DNA of 64,000 nt from JAYWXI01 sp036016955 (GTDB taxonomy: Bacteria > Bacteroidota > Bacteroidia > Flavobacteriales > Weeksellaceae). The stretch covers positions 1 to 64,000 of the forward strand of contig NZ_JAYWXI010000009.1 of NCBI RefSeq assembly GCF_036016955.1, in the 5' to 3' direction. Position numbers and translations under genes: made by a program. Shown here piece after piece: positions 31,383-40,611 of this stretch. The notes under the pieces were generated by a model. It worked only from the letters and a program-made list of their open reading frames with translations, did no database searches and had not been told where the DNA came from. Within the stretch, counting starts at the first letter, position 1, and each line of letters begins with the position of its first letter.

Positions 31383-32845
31383 TAGTAAAGATTTTATCGG
31401 CAAGTAAAAGTTTTAGTGGTGTAGAATATAACGATAAAAAAGTGGAAAAAGGAAAAGGAGAATTGATGGCGATGAAAAACTTTCCCTCATTCATCAATGA
31501 GGAAAGTAGTCCACAGACAGTGAAAGATTATTTAAAATCTATCTCCAAAAGTAACAAGGTTAAAAAACCTCAATTTCACGCAGTAATTTCTACCAAATTT
31601 CAAGAACACTCAAAAGAGGAATTGAAAATTGTTGCTGAAAATTTCATGCAGGAGATGGGATATGGAGAACAGCCATACATTGCAGTTTTCCATAATGATA
31701 CAGATAATAATCATATCCATATAGTTTCCACAAGAATTGACAAAGCAAGTGGGAAAAAGTTGAATGATAGCTTTGAGCGATTAAAATCCCAAAAAGCATT
31801 GCAAAAGGTAATGGATAAACTTTATCCCGAACAAAAACTAAATGAAGAGTTGGATAAGTTACTAAATTACAAATACAGTTCTTTAAATCAATTGAAAGAA
31901 TTACTGGAAAGGAATGGTTTCAAATTGTCTAGAAACTCTGAGGACGATAATCGGTTGGATATTCTAAAAAATGGCGTTTTGCAAAGAAGTCTTACAGGAA
32001 ATCAACTTTCTTTTAATACTAGTGAGGATAAGAACAGGAAGAAGCAGATAGCGGCTGTCATTAAAAAATATTCTGAAATCTTTTCTAATAAAACCTTTAA
32101 AGTCATTGATGACAGAAAACAAAAGGATTTATATGAGAGAGAAACAAACGCTCAACCCAAGATTGAATGGGAAAGCGAACTGCAAAAGAAACTTCGGGAT
32201 ATGTTCGGGATTGATATTATTTTTCATCATAAGGAAAAACAAACACCTTTTGGATATACAGTGATAGATAATAGGTCTAAATCTATTTTCAAAGGGAGTG
32301 AGATTCTCAAAATGAGAGAAATTTTCCAATTTACTGATGAGCAAATTGATAAAAAGAATTTTGAAGTTTTAAAGGATTTTAATATCACCACCGAGAAGGA
32401 GAAAGAAATTTTAAGAGAATGGTATAACGAAAAGCACCCTCACGCTCCTATTCAAATCCATATGCTATTTTATAATAAAAATAAAAACTCTGAAATCAGA
32501 AAACAGGGGCGTGAAGATGTTTTAAATCTTATCAAAAGCGGAGAGGATAAATCCGACAAAATAGATGTTGTGAATGTAGAAGGGAAATATTATGCCATAC
32601 ACAATCTGTTCCACCAAGTTTGGGAAATGGATAAACTGATTGGAGAAATCCAATACCAAAAGCTTATGGATAGAAAGGATGTTGAACAATATGGAGATGA
32701 TAATGTTATAGAGGGTATCGTTGATTGGAGTACAGATTTACTGGAAGGTACTTCGGATATTATAGATAGTATTTTGAAACCTAACTATGGGGCAGAAATA
32801 GAAGATGAATTTGACCCAAGAAAGAAGAAACGAAAAAAACGATAA
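31379..32845 (+). CDS. Relaxase/mobilisation nuclease (VirD2-like, MobA)
   Basis: This 488-residue relaxase should nick oriT and stay covalently bound through a tyrosine. The N-terminal VEYNDKKVEKGKGEL contains the likely catalytic Tyr17. The metal-binding three-His motif is HNDTDNNHIHIVSTRID (His105, His112, His114). The C-terminal half is less conserved and charged, ending in a basic RKKKRKKR tail. It is preceded by its accessory protein and followed by a ParA-like ATPase, as in Bacteroides-type conjugative elements. Confidence 0.92.
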   Translation: MIVKILSASKSFSGVEYNDKKVEKGKGELMAMKNFPSFINEESSPQTVKDYLKSISKSNKVKKPQFHAVISTKFQEHSKEELKIVAENFMQEMGYGEQPYIAVFHNDTDNNHIHIVSTRIDKASGKKLNDSFERLKSQKALQKVMDKLYPEQKLNEELDKLLNYKYSSLNQLKELLERNGFKLSRNSEDDNRLDILKNGVLQRSLTGNQLSFNTSEDKNRKKQIAAVIKKYSEIFSNKTFKVIDDRKQKDLYERETNAQPKIEWESELQKKLRDMFGIDIIFHHKEKQTPFGYTVIDNRSKSIFKGSEILKMREIFQFTDEQIDKKNFEVLKDFNITTEKEKEILREWYNEKHPHAPIQIHMLFYNKNKNSEIRKQGREDVLNLIKSGEDKSDKIDVVNVEGKYYAIHNLFHQVWEMDKLIGEIQYQKLMDRKDVEQYGDDNVIEGIVDWSTDLLEGTSDIIDSILKPNYGAEIEDEFDPRKKKRKKR

Positions 32846-32848
32846 TTT

Positions 32849-33514
32849 ATGATAATCACATTTGGAACACAGAAAGGAGGTGTTGGCAAAACTACAATTG
32901 CTGTGGCGTTAGCTAACTACCTTACTTTACATAAAGAACGAAAAGTTTTTGTGTATGATTTTGATTATCAAAAGTCATTTTACAAACTATGGGAGATAGA
33001 TAATGGCAAGGAAAATTCAATTCCACCAATTTATGATGTACAAGTTATAAATAATGAAGATGAACTGCCTTTTTCTAATATGGAGGAACTAAAAGCTATA
33101 AAAGATAGTCAAGACATTTATTTATTTGATTTGGGCGGAACATTAGATGCAAGGTATAACTTACTATTGGTTTATTCGGATATTATCGTGATTCCATTTG
33201 AATATTCTAATGTTAGTATCGAGTCTACATTAGTATTTATAAATGTAATTACTAAACATTTTGAAACAGAAGCTTCATTACTATTCATCAGTAATAGAAG
33301 TGATGCAGGATATAATTATCCAAATAAAGAGTATACAGATGGTGTTCTTGAACAATATGGAGAATTAGTACCTACACCCATTTATAAAAGGAACGCTTTA
33401 CAAAAAATAAACACAAGGGAGTTCAAAAAAGAAATCAGGAATGCTATAAAGCCTAACCTTGATGAGCTTTTAGATATCATAAACAATTTAACTGAGAAGA
33501 AGTACAATTTATGA
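32849..33514 (+). CDS. ParA-like ATPase of the conjugative element (TraA-type)
   Basis: This 221-residue ParA/MinD-family ATPase has the deviant Walker A motif FGTQKGGVGKTTIAVAL (residues about 4-20), VYDFDYQKS, and LFDLGGTLD as the Walker B-like strand. Homologues lie between mob and tra genes in Bacteroidetes conjugative elements and may aid partition or position the transfer machinery. It overlaps the next gene by four bases (ATGA). Confidence 0.85.
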   Translation: MIITFGTQKGGVGKTTIAVALANYLTLHKERKVFVYDFDYQKSFYKLWEIDNGKENSIPPIYDVQVINNEDELPFSNMEELKAIKDSQDIYLFDLGGTLDARYNLLLVYSDIIVIPFEYSNVSIESTLVFINVITKHFETEASLLFISNRSDAGYNYPNKEYTDGVLEQYGELVPTPIYKRNALQKINTREFKKEIRNAIKPNLDELLDIINNLTEKKYNL

Positions 33515-34014
33515 CAATGGGAAAATTTGTATTGGTAGTATTGATAATATACATTCTATACTATACAGGAAACATTATTTATGACCTATATATCAAAAAA
33601 GAAAAGGTAGAAGAAGTGGAAGAAGAGGTTGTAACTATTGAAGGCATTGATACGGAAGAAAATGTTGCCAATGTAGAAATTGATGATATAGAGGAAATGG
33701 CAACTCCAAAAGGTTTCACTAATGAAGAAGAATACAATATAAGAGAAGGGGAACAAGAAAACGAGTTTGACGAAGGAGAAAAAGAAAGAAATATCCTTGA
33801 ATTAGAAAAGAAACATAAAGAAGAAAGCCAATTAGACAACATCACAAAAGGGCAAGAAGTGGCAGAAAAAAAGGTTGAAGAGCAACCTAAACTTAAAACA
33901 GATTTCAAAAGAACACCCACGCCTGAAGAATTTAGAAAAATCATTAATGATGCCGAAAGTAATGTCTATATAGCCAGTGAAAAAGAAGGACATATTTGTT
34001 ACAATATGAAATAA
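33511..34014 (+). CDS. Acidic single-pass membrane protein of the transfer operon
   Basis: This 167-residue protein has one N-terminal membrane segment (residues about 5-22, LVVLIIYILYYTGNIIY). A strongly acidic Glu/Lys-rich region follows, and the C-terminal block RTPTPEEFRKIINDAESN may be a small conserved motif. By position it corresponds to the variable TraB/TraC slot of Bacteroidetes conjugative elements. I do not recognise a catalytic domain. Confidence 0.65.
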   Translation: MTMGKFVLVVLIIYILYYTGNIIYDLYIKKEKVEEVEEEVVTIEGIDTEENVANVEIDDIEEMATPKGFTNEEEYNIREGEQENEFDEGEKERNILELEKKHKEESQLDNITKGQEVAEKKVEEQPKLKTDFKRTPTPEEFRKIINDAESNVYIASEKEGHICYNMK

Positions 34015-34030
34015 CATAAATTTTATTAAG

Positions 34031-34357
34031 ATGAAAAAGTTCAATTTTAAAATCAACAAAAAAAGTTTGGTAAAGAATGCTTTAACATTAGCATTAGTAT
34101 TATTTGCAGTTACGCCGATGTTTGCCGGCGGTGGAGCTCTAGGAATAGCTGCACAGAAAATAGGAGAATACAAGGAGGGAGCCAAACTATTAATCAAAGC
34201 CATAGCTGCCGTTGTAGGTTTAATAGGAGGTATTCGGATTTATAACAAATGGCAGAATGGAGACCAAGACGTGAACAAAGAAATCATGGGCTGGGCAGGT
34301 GCTTGTATTTTTTTATTACTAGTTCCAACTTTCTTGGATTCCATATTTGTAGGTTAA
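34031..34357 (+). CDS. traE: TraE-family (DUF4134) conjugation membrane protein
   Basis: This 108-residue protein has a signal segment ending VTPMFAGG, a Gly-rich start of the mature part (GGGALGIAAQKIGEY), and two hydrophobic helices. The pattern IRIYNKWQNGDQDVNKEIMGW is diagnostic of DUF4134/TraE. It is VirB2-like in size and topology and probably forms the conjugative pilus. It is followed by TraF after 13 bases, as in CTnDOT-type systems. Confidence 0.88.
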   Translation: MKKFNFKINKKSLVKNALTLALVLFAVTPMFAGGGALGIAAQKIGEYKEGAKLLIKAIAAVVGLIGGIRIYNKWQNGDQDVNKEIMGWAGACIFLLLVPTFLDSIFVG

Positions 34358-34370
34358 AAAAAATGCAAAC

Positions 34371-34658
34371 ATGCAAACCAAATTTTTTCTCTACAAAAGC
34401 CTAAAAAAGCCTTTAATTTTTTTTGGATTAAAGGAGAAGTACATCTACTATGCTTTTGGAGGAGTTGCAGGAGGAATAGTAATAGGGACCATTCTCTCAA
34501 GCTTTTTTGGATTGTTAGGTAGTATTATAGGCTTTTCCTTATCTGCAATAAGTGTATGGTTTACATTGAAACTCCAAAGAGAAAGAGGGCTTTTTAACAA
34601 AACTAAAAACGCTTTTGAAGTTCACATTTTCAAAAGTGGCTTCAAAAAGAATACTTAA
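34371..34658 (+). CDS. traF: TraF-family (DUF4133) membrane protein
   Basis: This 95-residue protein has the short motif KSLKKPLIFFGLKEKYIYY, then two membrane helices (about residues 28-50 and 52-68) and a basic tail. That is the DUF4133/TraF pattern, VirB3-like in topology. TraE, TraF and TraG in this order are the core of Bacteroidetes type IV secretion operons. Confidence 0.87.
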   Translation: MQTKFFLYKSLKKPLIFFGLKEKYIYYAFGGVAGGIVIGTILSSFFGLLGSIIGFSLSAISVWFTLKLQRERGLFNKTKNAFEVHIFKSGFKKNT

Positions 34659-34699
34659 TAATTCTTTTTATTTAAAATTAAGAGGAAGAGAGGGGGGAA

Positions 34700-34768
34700 A
34701 TGAAAGAGTTTTTCTTAACTCTCTTCTTCGTTTTTAGCTATGATAAAATACAAAACGAAAATATTTGA
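34700..34768 (+). CDS. Possible leader peptide overlapping the traG start
   Basis: A 22-codon frame (MKEFFLTLFFVFSYDK...) begins after a G-rich stretch (34691-34697) and ends inside traG at the TGA 34766-34768. Hairpin arms GAAGAGAG (34685-34692) and CTCTCTTC (34719-34726) flank its start. Translation of this frame could couple or regulate traG initiation at 34740. It may also be chance. Confidence 0.25.
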   Translation: MKEFFLTLFFVFSYDKIQNENI

Positions 34769-37700
34769 TGTACCTTTCATCGGTTATGATTTAGGCGAAA
34801 AGCACGGCTGGACTTTTGATGTTCTTATTGGAAAATATGGAAATCCTGTAATTGGCATTAAAATAAAGAATGCCGTTGAGCAATATTCTGCCGACCCTGA
34901 AAGTTATATGAATTTTCATTCTTTACTTAACCAAATTATTGCCATTGTTGGGGAGGGTTTTATTATTCAGAAAACAGATATTTTTTCTAAGAAAAAGTAT
35001 TTAGCTGAACCTTCTAAAGAATTTTTACAACAGAAATATTCGGAACATTTTGATGGGAGATATTTCAAAACAATAGATACACTTCTATTGTTTACAGACC
35101 TTATTGATGATAAGAGTAAAAAGAAAAACAAGTATAAATTTGACGAAAACAGGTACAAAATATTAAGAGAAAAGTGTCAAAAAGTTTTAATGCTTCTAAA
35201 TCAACACGACTGTCCTGCATCTTTCTTAAAGAAAAAAGATTTTGATTACTACATAGATAGGGCTTTCACAATGAAGTTTTCCGATATACCAACTTTTGAT
35301 AATTACAAAATTATGGACACTTATATAAAGGTTGGGAATGACTTTATAAAAACCATAGCATTTGTAGATGTAGAAGATATTGCCTTGCCTGCAACAATCT
35401 CTCCTTTTACCTATTTAGGTGGGGGCGGTACAGCTTCTGAGACAGCAGTAGATAACTTTTCGTTTTTCAATGAATTAGAGGACTATAATGCCGTTATTTA
35501 TAATCAGGTTATTTCTATTCCAATACAGGGTAAAAGGCAAATAGACCTTGAGAAAAAAAAGAAAAAACATGAAAGTGCAGGTTCTCAAAGTCCAAGTAAT
35601 TTACTCATTGCAGAAGAAATAGACGCACTAATGATAGATGTGGCAAGTAACAGCCAGTTGATTGTAGATGCCCACTTCTCTATGGCTTTTTCTACTGATA
35701 GTAAAGAAAAAATGGAAAAATTATATTCCCAAATAGAGTCTAAACTATTCACTAAAGGAATAAGAATTTCACAACGCTCTACCAATCAATTGGAGCTGTT
35801 CAGAAGTTGTATTCCGGGAAATGCGGTAGAGTTAAAAGATTATGATTTCTTTATGACTACGAGCGAAGGTGCGAGTTGTTTTTTTTTTAAAGAAAGTTAC
35901 CCAACAAACGAAGAATCCAATTTTTATTTAAGATTCACGGATAGGCAAGGCGTACCGATTAAAATAGACCCATCGGATTTACCTATGAGAACAGGAAGGA
36001 TAAATAATAGAAATAAATTCGTTCTTGGACCTTCGGGTTCAGGAAAATCCTTCTTGATGAATAATATAGTGGAGCAATATCTAACCTATAATTACGATGT
36101 GGTAATTGTAGACACAGGAGATTCCTACTCAGGAACTTGCAAATACAAAGGAGGGAAGTATATAAAATATACAGAAGAAAATCCAATCACAATGAATCCT
36201 TTCATAATGAATGAAAAGGAGTTTAATATTGAAAAAATTGAATTTTTAACAAATCTAATTTTTATGATATGGCAAGGGGCTGATGCTACAATGACAAAGG
36301 AGCAAAAATCCATATTGGACAATACCCTAGTGTCCTATTATAACCAATATTTTAATCAAGGAAAAAACTGGTATGAGTCAAAATCTAATGAAGATTTATT
36401 ACTTCATTTAGAAAAGTACAATATCCATAGAGAAGAATTACTAGAAGATTTTGAGGAAGATTTAGAACAAAGCAAAACTTATTACGAGATATTAAATGTT
36501 TCAGAAAATGCTACTATGGATGAGATTAAAAGGGAAGGGAGAAAATTAATTAATTTTTACCACCCTGATAAAAATATTGATAATCCCGATTATGATCAAT
36601 CAAAGTTTTATCGGGTATATGAAGCCTATGAAACTTTGATTGATGAAGAAAAAAGAAAAAGATACAACGAAACAACATTAGCGGTTATCACTTCAGAAGT
36701 CATCAAAAAATCTCTAAATGCAGAGGAATGGAATGATGCGTTCCGATATTCCTTAATAAAAAGAATAAAGGAACTTGATGATAAATTAGTTGTTTCGGAG
36801 TTATCGTTCAATAGTTTCTATGAGTATTGTGAACGATTTTTACCTATCTATTTAAAAAACAAGAAATATAAGATTACGGAAAAAGAGTTTAATCTACGAA
36901 CATTTTTATTTGTATTAAAGGACTTTTATAAAGGAGGTCGGTATGGAACTACTTTAAATGAAAGTGCTGATAGTACATTGTTTGATGAACCTTTTATCGT
37001 TTTTGAAATTGATAATGTAAAAGATAATCCTACTCTTTTTCCCATCGTGACACTTATTATTATGGATACTTTCATCCAAAAAATGAGATTGAGAGAAGAC
37101 AGAAGAAAAGCCTTAATTATAGAAGAAGCGTGGAAAGCAATTGCATCCAAATTAATGGGTGGGTATATTCTTTTCCTCTATAAAACTGTAAGGAAGTTTT
37201 GGGGGGAAGCCGTCGTAGTAACACAGGAATTGAACGATATTATCGGAAATGCAGTTGTAAAAGATTCTATTATAAGTAATTCCGACACTTTCATTTTGCT
37301 AGACCAAACGAAATTCAAAGACAACTTTGAAACAATTGCTTCTCTTCTGTCATTAAATCAGGTGGAACAAAATAAAATATTTACAATCAATAACTTAAAT
37401 AATAAGTCTGGCAGAAGTAGATTTAAAGAATTTTATATCAAGAGAGGTTCAAAAGGCGAAGTTTATGGAAACGAGGTATCCTTAGAACAATACCTGACCT
37501 ATACCACCGAGAAGCCTGAAAAATCTGCCATTGAATACTACTTTCAAAGTCTTGGAGATTATGATGTGGCACTAAATAGTTTCGTAGCCGATTCCAAAAA
37601 GCTCAATGGCGATTTAGGGAGTTTGGTACCATTGGTAAATCTAAATAAAAAGCCGATAGACAACAATGTGATAAGGTATTATGAAGCTTTAAAGAAGAAA

Positions 37701-37790
37701 CATATAGGTCAGGATGTTTTCAAAATTATAGAGGGGAAAATGTTAGAAAAAAAGCAAACTTTCAACGAATTAATAAAAGAAGTAATATGA
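34740..37790 (+). CDS. traG: TraG/VirB4-type conjugation ATPase with an inserted DnaJ domain
   Basis: This 1016-residue protein is the motor ATPase of the type IV secretion system at the inner membrane. Walker A is LGPSGSGKSF (about residues 428-437) and Walker B is ALIIEEAWKAIA (about 788-799). Between them, residues about 578-645 form a complete J-domain: YYEILNVSENATMDEIKREG, then the invariant HPD at 608-610, then FYRVYEAYETLIDEEKRKRY. Ordinary Bacteroidetes TraG proteins, as I remember them, are shorter by roughly this insertion plus its flanks. The J-domain implies recruitment of an Hsp70 (DnaK). No frameshift is seen. It overlaps the next gene by four bases. Confidence 0.93.
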   Translation: MIKYKTKIFDVPFIGYDLGEKHGWTFDVLIGKYGNPVIGIKIKNAVEQYSADPESYMNFHSLLNQIIAIVGEGFIIQKTDIFSKKKYLAEPSKEFLQQKYSEHFDGRYFKTIDTLLLFTDLIDDKSKKKNKYKFDENRYKILREKCQKVLMLLNQHDCPASFLKKKDFDYYIDRAFTMKFSDIPTFDNYKIMDTYIKVGNDFIKTIAFVDVEDIALPATISPFTYLGGGGTASETAVDNFSFFNELEDYNAVIYNQVISIPIQGKRQIDLEKKKKKHESAGSQSPSNLLIAEEIDALMIDVASNSQLIVDAHFSMAFSTDSKEKMEKLYSQIESKLFTKGIRISQRSTNQLELFRSCIPGNAVELKDYDFFMTTSEGASCFFFKESYPTNEESNFYLRFTDRQGVPIKIDPSDLPMRTGRINNRNKFVLGPSGSGKSFLMNNIVEQYLTYNYDVVIVDTGDSYSGTCKYKGGKYIKYTEENPITMNPFIMNEKEFNIEKIEFLTNLIFMIWQGADATMTKEQKSILDNTLVSYYNQYFNQGKNWYESKSNEDLLLHLEKYNIHREELLEDFEEDLEQSKTYYEILNVSENATMDEIKREGRKLINFYHPDKNIDNPDYDQSKFYRVYEAYETLIDEEKRKRYNETTLAVITSEVIKKSLNAEEWNDAFRYSLIKRIKELDDKLVVSELSFNSFYEYCERFLPIYLKNKKYKITEKEFNLRTFLFVLKDFYKGGRYGTTLNESADSTLFDEPFIVFEIDNVKDNPTLFPIVTLIIMDTFIQKMRLREDRRKALIIEEAWKAIASKLMGGYILFLYKTVRKFWGEAVVVTQELNDIIGNAVVKDSIISNSDTFILLDQTKFKDNFETIASLLSLNQVEQNKIFTINNLNNKSGRSRFKEFYIKRGSKGEVYGNEVSLEQYLTYTTEKPEKSAIEYYFQSLGDYDVALNSFVADSKKLNGDLGSLVPLVNLNKKPIDNNVIRYYEALKKKHIGQDVFKIIEGKMLEKKQTFNELIKEVI

Positions 37791-38449
37791 AAAAAGGTAT
37801 CTTAACATTACTCTTATTACTAGTGCTTGGCAAAGGATGTATCAAGGCTCAATCACTTTATTTGGACCCGACTACAACAGCAGCATTAATGTATTATTCA
37901 TCTGACCTAAGAAAGCAGCAAGAGAAAACAAAAAATGAAGTAAACGGGTTGAAAAAGGTTCAAGCAACAGTAGGAGTGGCAATGGCAGAAGTGGGGCGCG
38001 TTCAAAATCAAGTTTATAAAGGACTACGTGAAGTTTCGGGAACCCTCACTAACGCATATCAAGTAAAAGAAATTTATATCAACTTAGAAAGAAGCACAAT
38101 GGCAATGAAAAAAATAAAAGACATTGCTATAAAACATCCGCAATATATGGTTTTTACAGAAAGTATTATTGAAAAAGCTATCGAGAGAATCACATCTACT
38201 TCGCTAGAATTATCAAATTTAATGACTTCATCAGACACTAATTTAATGACATCAGGAGATAGATATAGGGTGTTGAAAACAATTAATGATGCCGTAATGA
38301 TGCTGAGGGTGGACTTAATGAGCATCTTGCTGAGATTAGAGAGAGTTGAAAGAATTGGTTTTTGGAGAGAATTGAACCCTTTTAAGGGGTACATAAATAC
38401 CGACAAAAGTATTGTGGAGAGTATTATGCTGAGATATAAATACTTATAA
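37787..38449 (+). CDS. Secreted transfer protein, first of three paralogues
   Basis: This 220-residue protein has a signal peptide ending CIKAQS. It is helical with coiled-coil character (KQQEKTKNEVNGLKKVQ). The C-terminal half carries HPQYMVFTESII, DRYRVLKTINDAVMMLR and YINTDKSIVESIM, which recur in the gene at 39134 and less clearly in 38451. By place (after TraG) it takes the slot of TraI (DUF4141), whose VirB5-like role would be at the pilus tip or in the periplasm. The family match to DUF4141 is not certain. Confidence 0.65.
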   Translation: MKKGILTLLLLLVLGKGCIKAQSLYLDPTTTAALMYYSSDLRKQQEKTKNEVNGLKKVQATVGVAMAEVGRVQNQVYKGLREVSGTLTNAYQVKEIYINLERSTMAMKKIKDIAIKHPQYMVFTESIIEKAIERITSTSLELSNLMTSSDTNLMTSGDRYRVLKTINDAVMMLRVDLMSILLRLERVERIGFWRELNPFKGYINTDKSIVESIMLRYKYL

Positions 38450-38450
38450 A

Positions 38451-39137
38451 ATGAAAGAAAAAAAGTTAATTCACTCGATATTGTTTTTTTTCTGCCTTCC
38501 TATATTGATGTCTAATGGTGGTGGTGCTGGAAGTGTAGAAGTAGAGCATGTCTCGTTCCCGATGATAAATTCCGAAATAAGAAATTCATTAGAAGAGCAT
38601 GAAAATCAAAAACAATTAAGGGCAGAACAAACTGTCAGTTTGGCTTCAGAGAGAATAAATAGAGGGCTTTGGACAAAATATAAGGATACCACTAAAAAAA
38701 TTCAGAATAGATTACGATTTGTTGATTTTGCAGTTCAGTCCATTCCTACAGGATACTCAATGTATCTCGATGCAAAAGAAATAAAAGAAACCCAGGAAAG
38801 AATTATTCGAGAATTATCAGAGGCTCCATATGCGATAGTTATGGCAATGCCTGCGCAAATAAAGTTTGCCGATGATTTACAAATGACAACGAGATTATTG
38901 ATGGGTATTGTAGTTTCTTATGGAGCTATTAATCAAATGGAAAAAGCCGATCGAAAACAACTGTTACAATATGCCTTGGATGAAGTAAAAGCAATTAAGT
39001 ATCAAGTAAGATACTTACTGCATAAAATTATCGAGTTTAAACGAATGATAGAAATGAAAAAATATCTTTTGAAATACCACAAAGAAAGGGATTTGAATAT
39101 AGTCAAAGATATCGTAAGAAATATAAAAAAATTATGA
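38451..39137 (+). CDS. Secreted transfer protein, second (divergent) paralogue
   Basis: This 228-residue, mostly helical protein has an N-terminal signal (FFFCLPILMSNGGGAGS). It keeps the block ADRKQLLQYALDEVKAIKYQVRYLLHKI and the final NIVKDIVRNIKKL, which align in position with the flanking paralogues. It starts one base after the previous stop and overlaps the next start by four bases. Its role is presumably shared with its neighbours in the periplasmic part of the transfer apparatus. Confidence 0.6.
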   Translation: MKEKKLIHSILFFFCLPILMSNGGGAGSVEVEHVSFPMINSEIRNSLEEHENQKQLRAEQTVSLASERINRGLWTKYKDTTKKIQNRLRFVDFAVQSIPTGYSMYLDAKEIKETQERIIRELSEAPYAIVMAMPAQIKFADDLQMTTRLLMGIVVSYGAINQMEKADRKQLLQYALDEVKAIKYQVRYLLHKIIEFKRMIEMKKYLLKYHKERDLNIVKDIVRNIKKL

Positions 39138-39805
39138 AAAAGATACTATTCATAGTTGTTGCTATAGGAGGGATTGTTTTGATAAAATCTCAACAACCGC
39201 AAATTGTTGTGAATGACAGACTGCTTTTTCAACTCCAAAAAAATCAGCTTGTCCGTGTCGGGAGTGAAAAAAATTTTTTCAAATCTTACGAAAAACAAAA
39301 AAAAATTTATGAAGACTCAAGAAAAAAAATTGCCCAAGTCGTAGCTGTGCAAGAATACATTTATCAACAATTGAAAAATGTAAATTCTGCATTCCGTCAT
39401 GGAAAAATGGTACAACAAATATGGGAAGAGTTTGATGAAGTTATGAAAAACTCTAAACAAATTATTGAATATAATGCTTTATATCCGCAATACAGTGTAT
39501 TCCTTACTAAAGCCTATGAAGAGATATGGATTAGGCTTATAAGAATAAAAAACTATTTGGAAAAAGAAGCCTTAAATGAGAATAACAATTTTTTGATGGA
39601 TTCTTACGATAGGGAGAAAATCCTTGTTCATGTAGGTGATGAGTTAAGAGCACTAAGAGCCGGAACGTATGGCATCATAATGTTTTTCCAAAGAGCGAGA
39701 ACAATTCCTTATTTACTTCATTCAAGAGAAATAAGAAATTATATAAATATTGACAAACAAATCATCCAAGAAATGATACATAAAATCAAATATTTCAAAT
39801 ATTAA
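39134..39805 (+). CDS. Secreted transfer protein, third paralogue
   Basis: This 223-residue protein has a hydrophobic N-terminal segment that is either a signal or an anchor (ILFIVVAIGGIVLIKSQ). It has a coiled-coil middle and the same C-terminal landmarks as the gene at 37787: YPQYSVFLTKAYEEI, SYDREKILVHVGDELRALR and YINIDKQIIQEMI. The set of three suggests duplication within the element, perhaps forming a hetero-oligomer. Confidence 0.6.
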   Translation: MKKILFIVVAIGGIVLIKSQQPQIVVNDRLLFQLQKNQLVRVGSEKNFFKSYEKQKKIYEDSRKKIAQVVAVQEYIYQQLKNVNSAFRHGKMVQQIWEEFDEVMKNSKQIIEYNALYPQYSVFLTKAYEEIWIRLIRIKNYLEKEALNENNNFLMDSYDREKILVHVGDELRALRAGTYGIIMFFQRARTIPYLLHSREIRNYINIDKQIIQEMIHKIKYFKY

Positions 39806-39807
39806 TT

Positions 39808-40611
39808 ATGAAAAAAATATTTTTTAGTGGAATGATTTTTTTGGGCATTTTTATACTAGCTCAAAAAAGGCTATATGATCCAACTATCGTTGCTCAAGAA
39901 AAGAGGCAAGTGTTTGAAAGTTGGGGAGACTGGCGGCCTTATCCTAAGTATGCTTTTGGCATTCAAACAAATTTTTCTTACGCTACTGTGTGGGGGTGGA
40001 TGGCACCAAGAAGAAATAGACTATACAAACAAGGAGCAGATATTCGCCCTTTGAAAGTAGGAGGGATAGAAACTCAAAGATTAGTGGAAGTCAAAATACA
40101 GGAGTCTGAAACTGAAAAAATAAAAGTAGAGATAGATAGTATTTACAAACGAAATATACAAGATTTCGCTTATTGGACACCTGAAACAGTAGAAGCAGAC
40201 CCTTTATGGATTTTATATTATAAAAGAATGCTTCGTCCATTGCAGGAGTTTCCAAGCAATCCTTATCAATGGGGAATTAAAAATTTCGACACTTATAAAA
40301 TGCTTCTTGAAACGGGAAAGATAGAGCAACTCCAAAAAACACTGGATATTTTGAAAGATAAATATCGAATTTCTAGAACGGTAGCAATGCCTAGAGGAAA
40401 GAGATTTCTTCTATATCATGAATGCTTATTAGGATGGCGTAGATTTAAAAATATGCTTTCCGAACAAAGCGAGAAAACTACTCTAGTTCTTGAATATGAG
40501 AACTTGTTTACCAAAAAAAATCTGATTAAAAAAGAAACTCAAAAAAGCGATTTAGAAATTGTAAAAGGAGTAATTGACGATTATAAGAAAAATGAGAATA
40601 AATATGAATAA
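39808..40611 (+). CDS. Hypothetical exported protein of the transfer operon
   Basis: This 267-residue protein has a signal peptide (GMIFLGIFILAQ). The mature part has an aromatic-rich region (ESWGDWRPYPKYAFGIQ, YATVWGWMAPRRNRLYKQ) and a helical C-terminus. I do not recognise a domain. It overlaps the start of the TraJ-like gene. The Trp/Tyr/Pro-rich N-terminal part suggests an envelope contact role, but this is a guess. Confidence 0.55.
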   Translation: MKKIFFSGMIFLGIFILAQKRLYDPTIVAQEKRQVFESWGDWRPYPKYAFGIQTNFSYATVWGWMAPRRNRLYKQGADIRPLKVGGIETQRLVEVKIQESETEKIKVEIDSIYKRNIQDFAYWTPETVEADPLWILYYKRMLRPLQEFPSNPYQWGIKNFDTYKMLLETGKIEQLQKTLDILKDKYRISRTVAMPRGKRFLLYHECLLGWRRFKNMLSEQSEKTTLVLEYENLFTKKNLIKKETQKSDLEIVKGVIDDYKKNENKYE

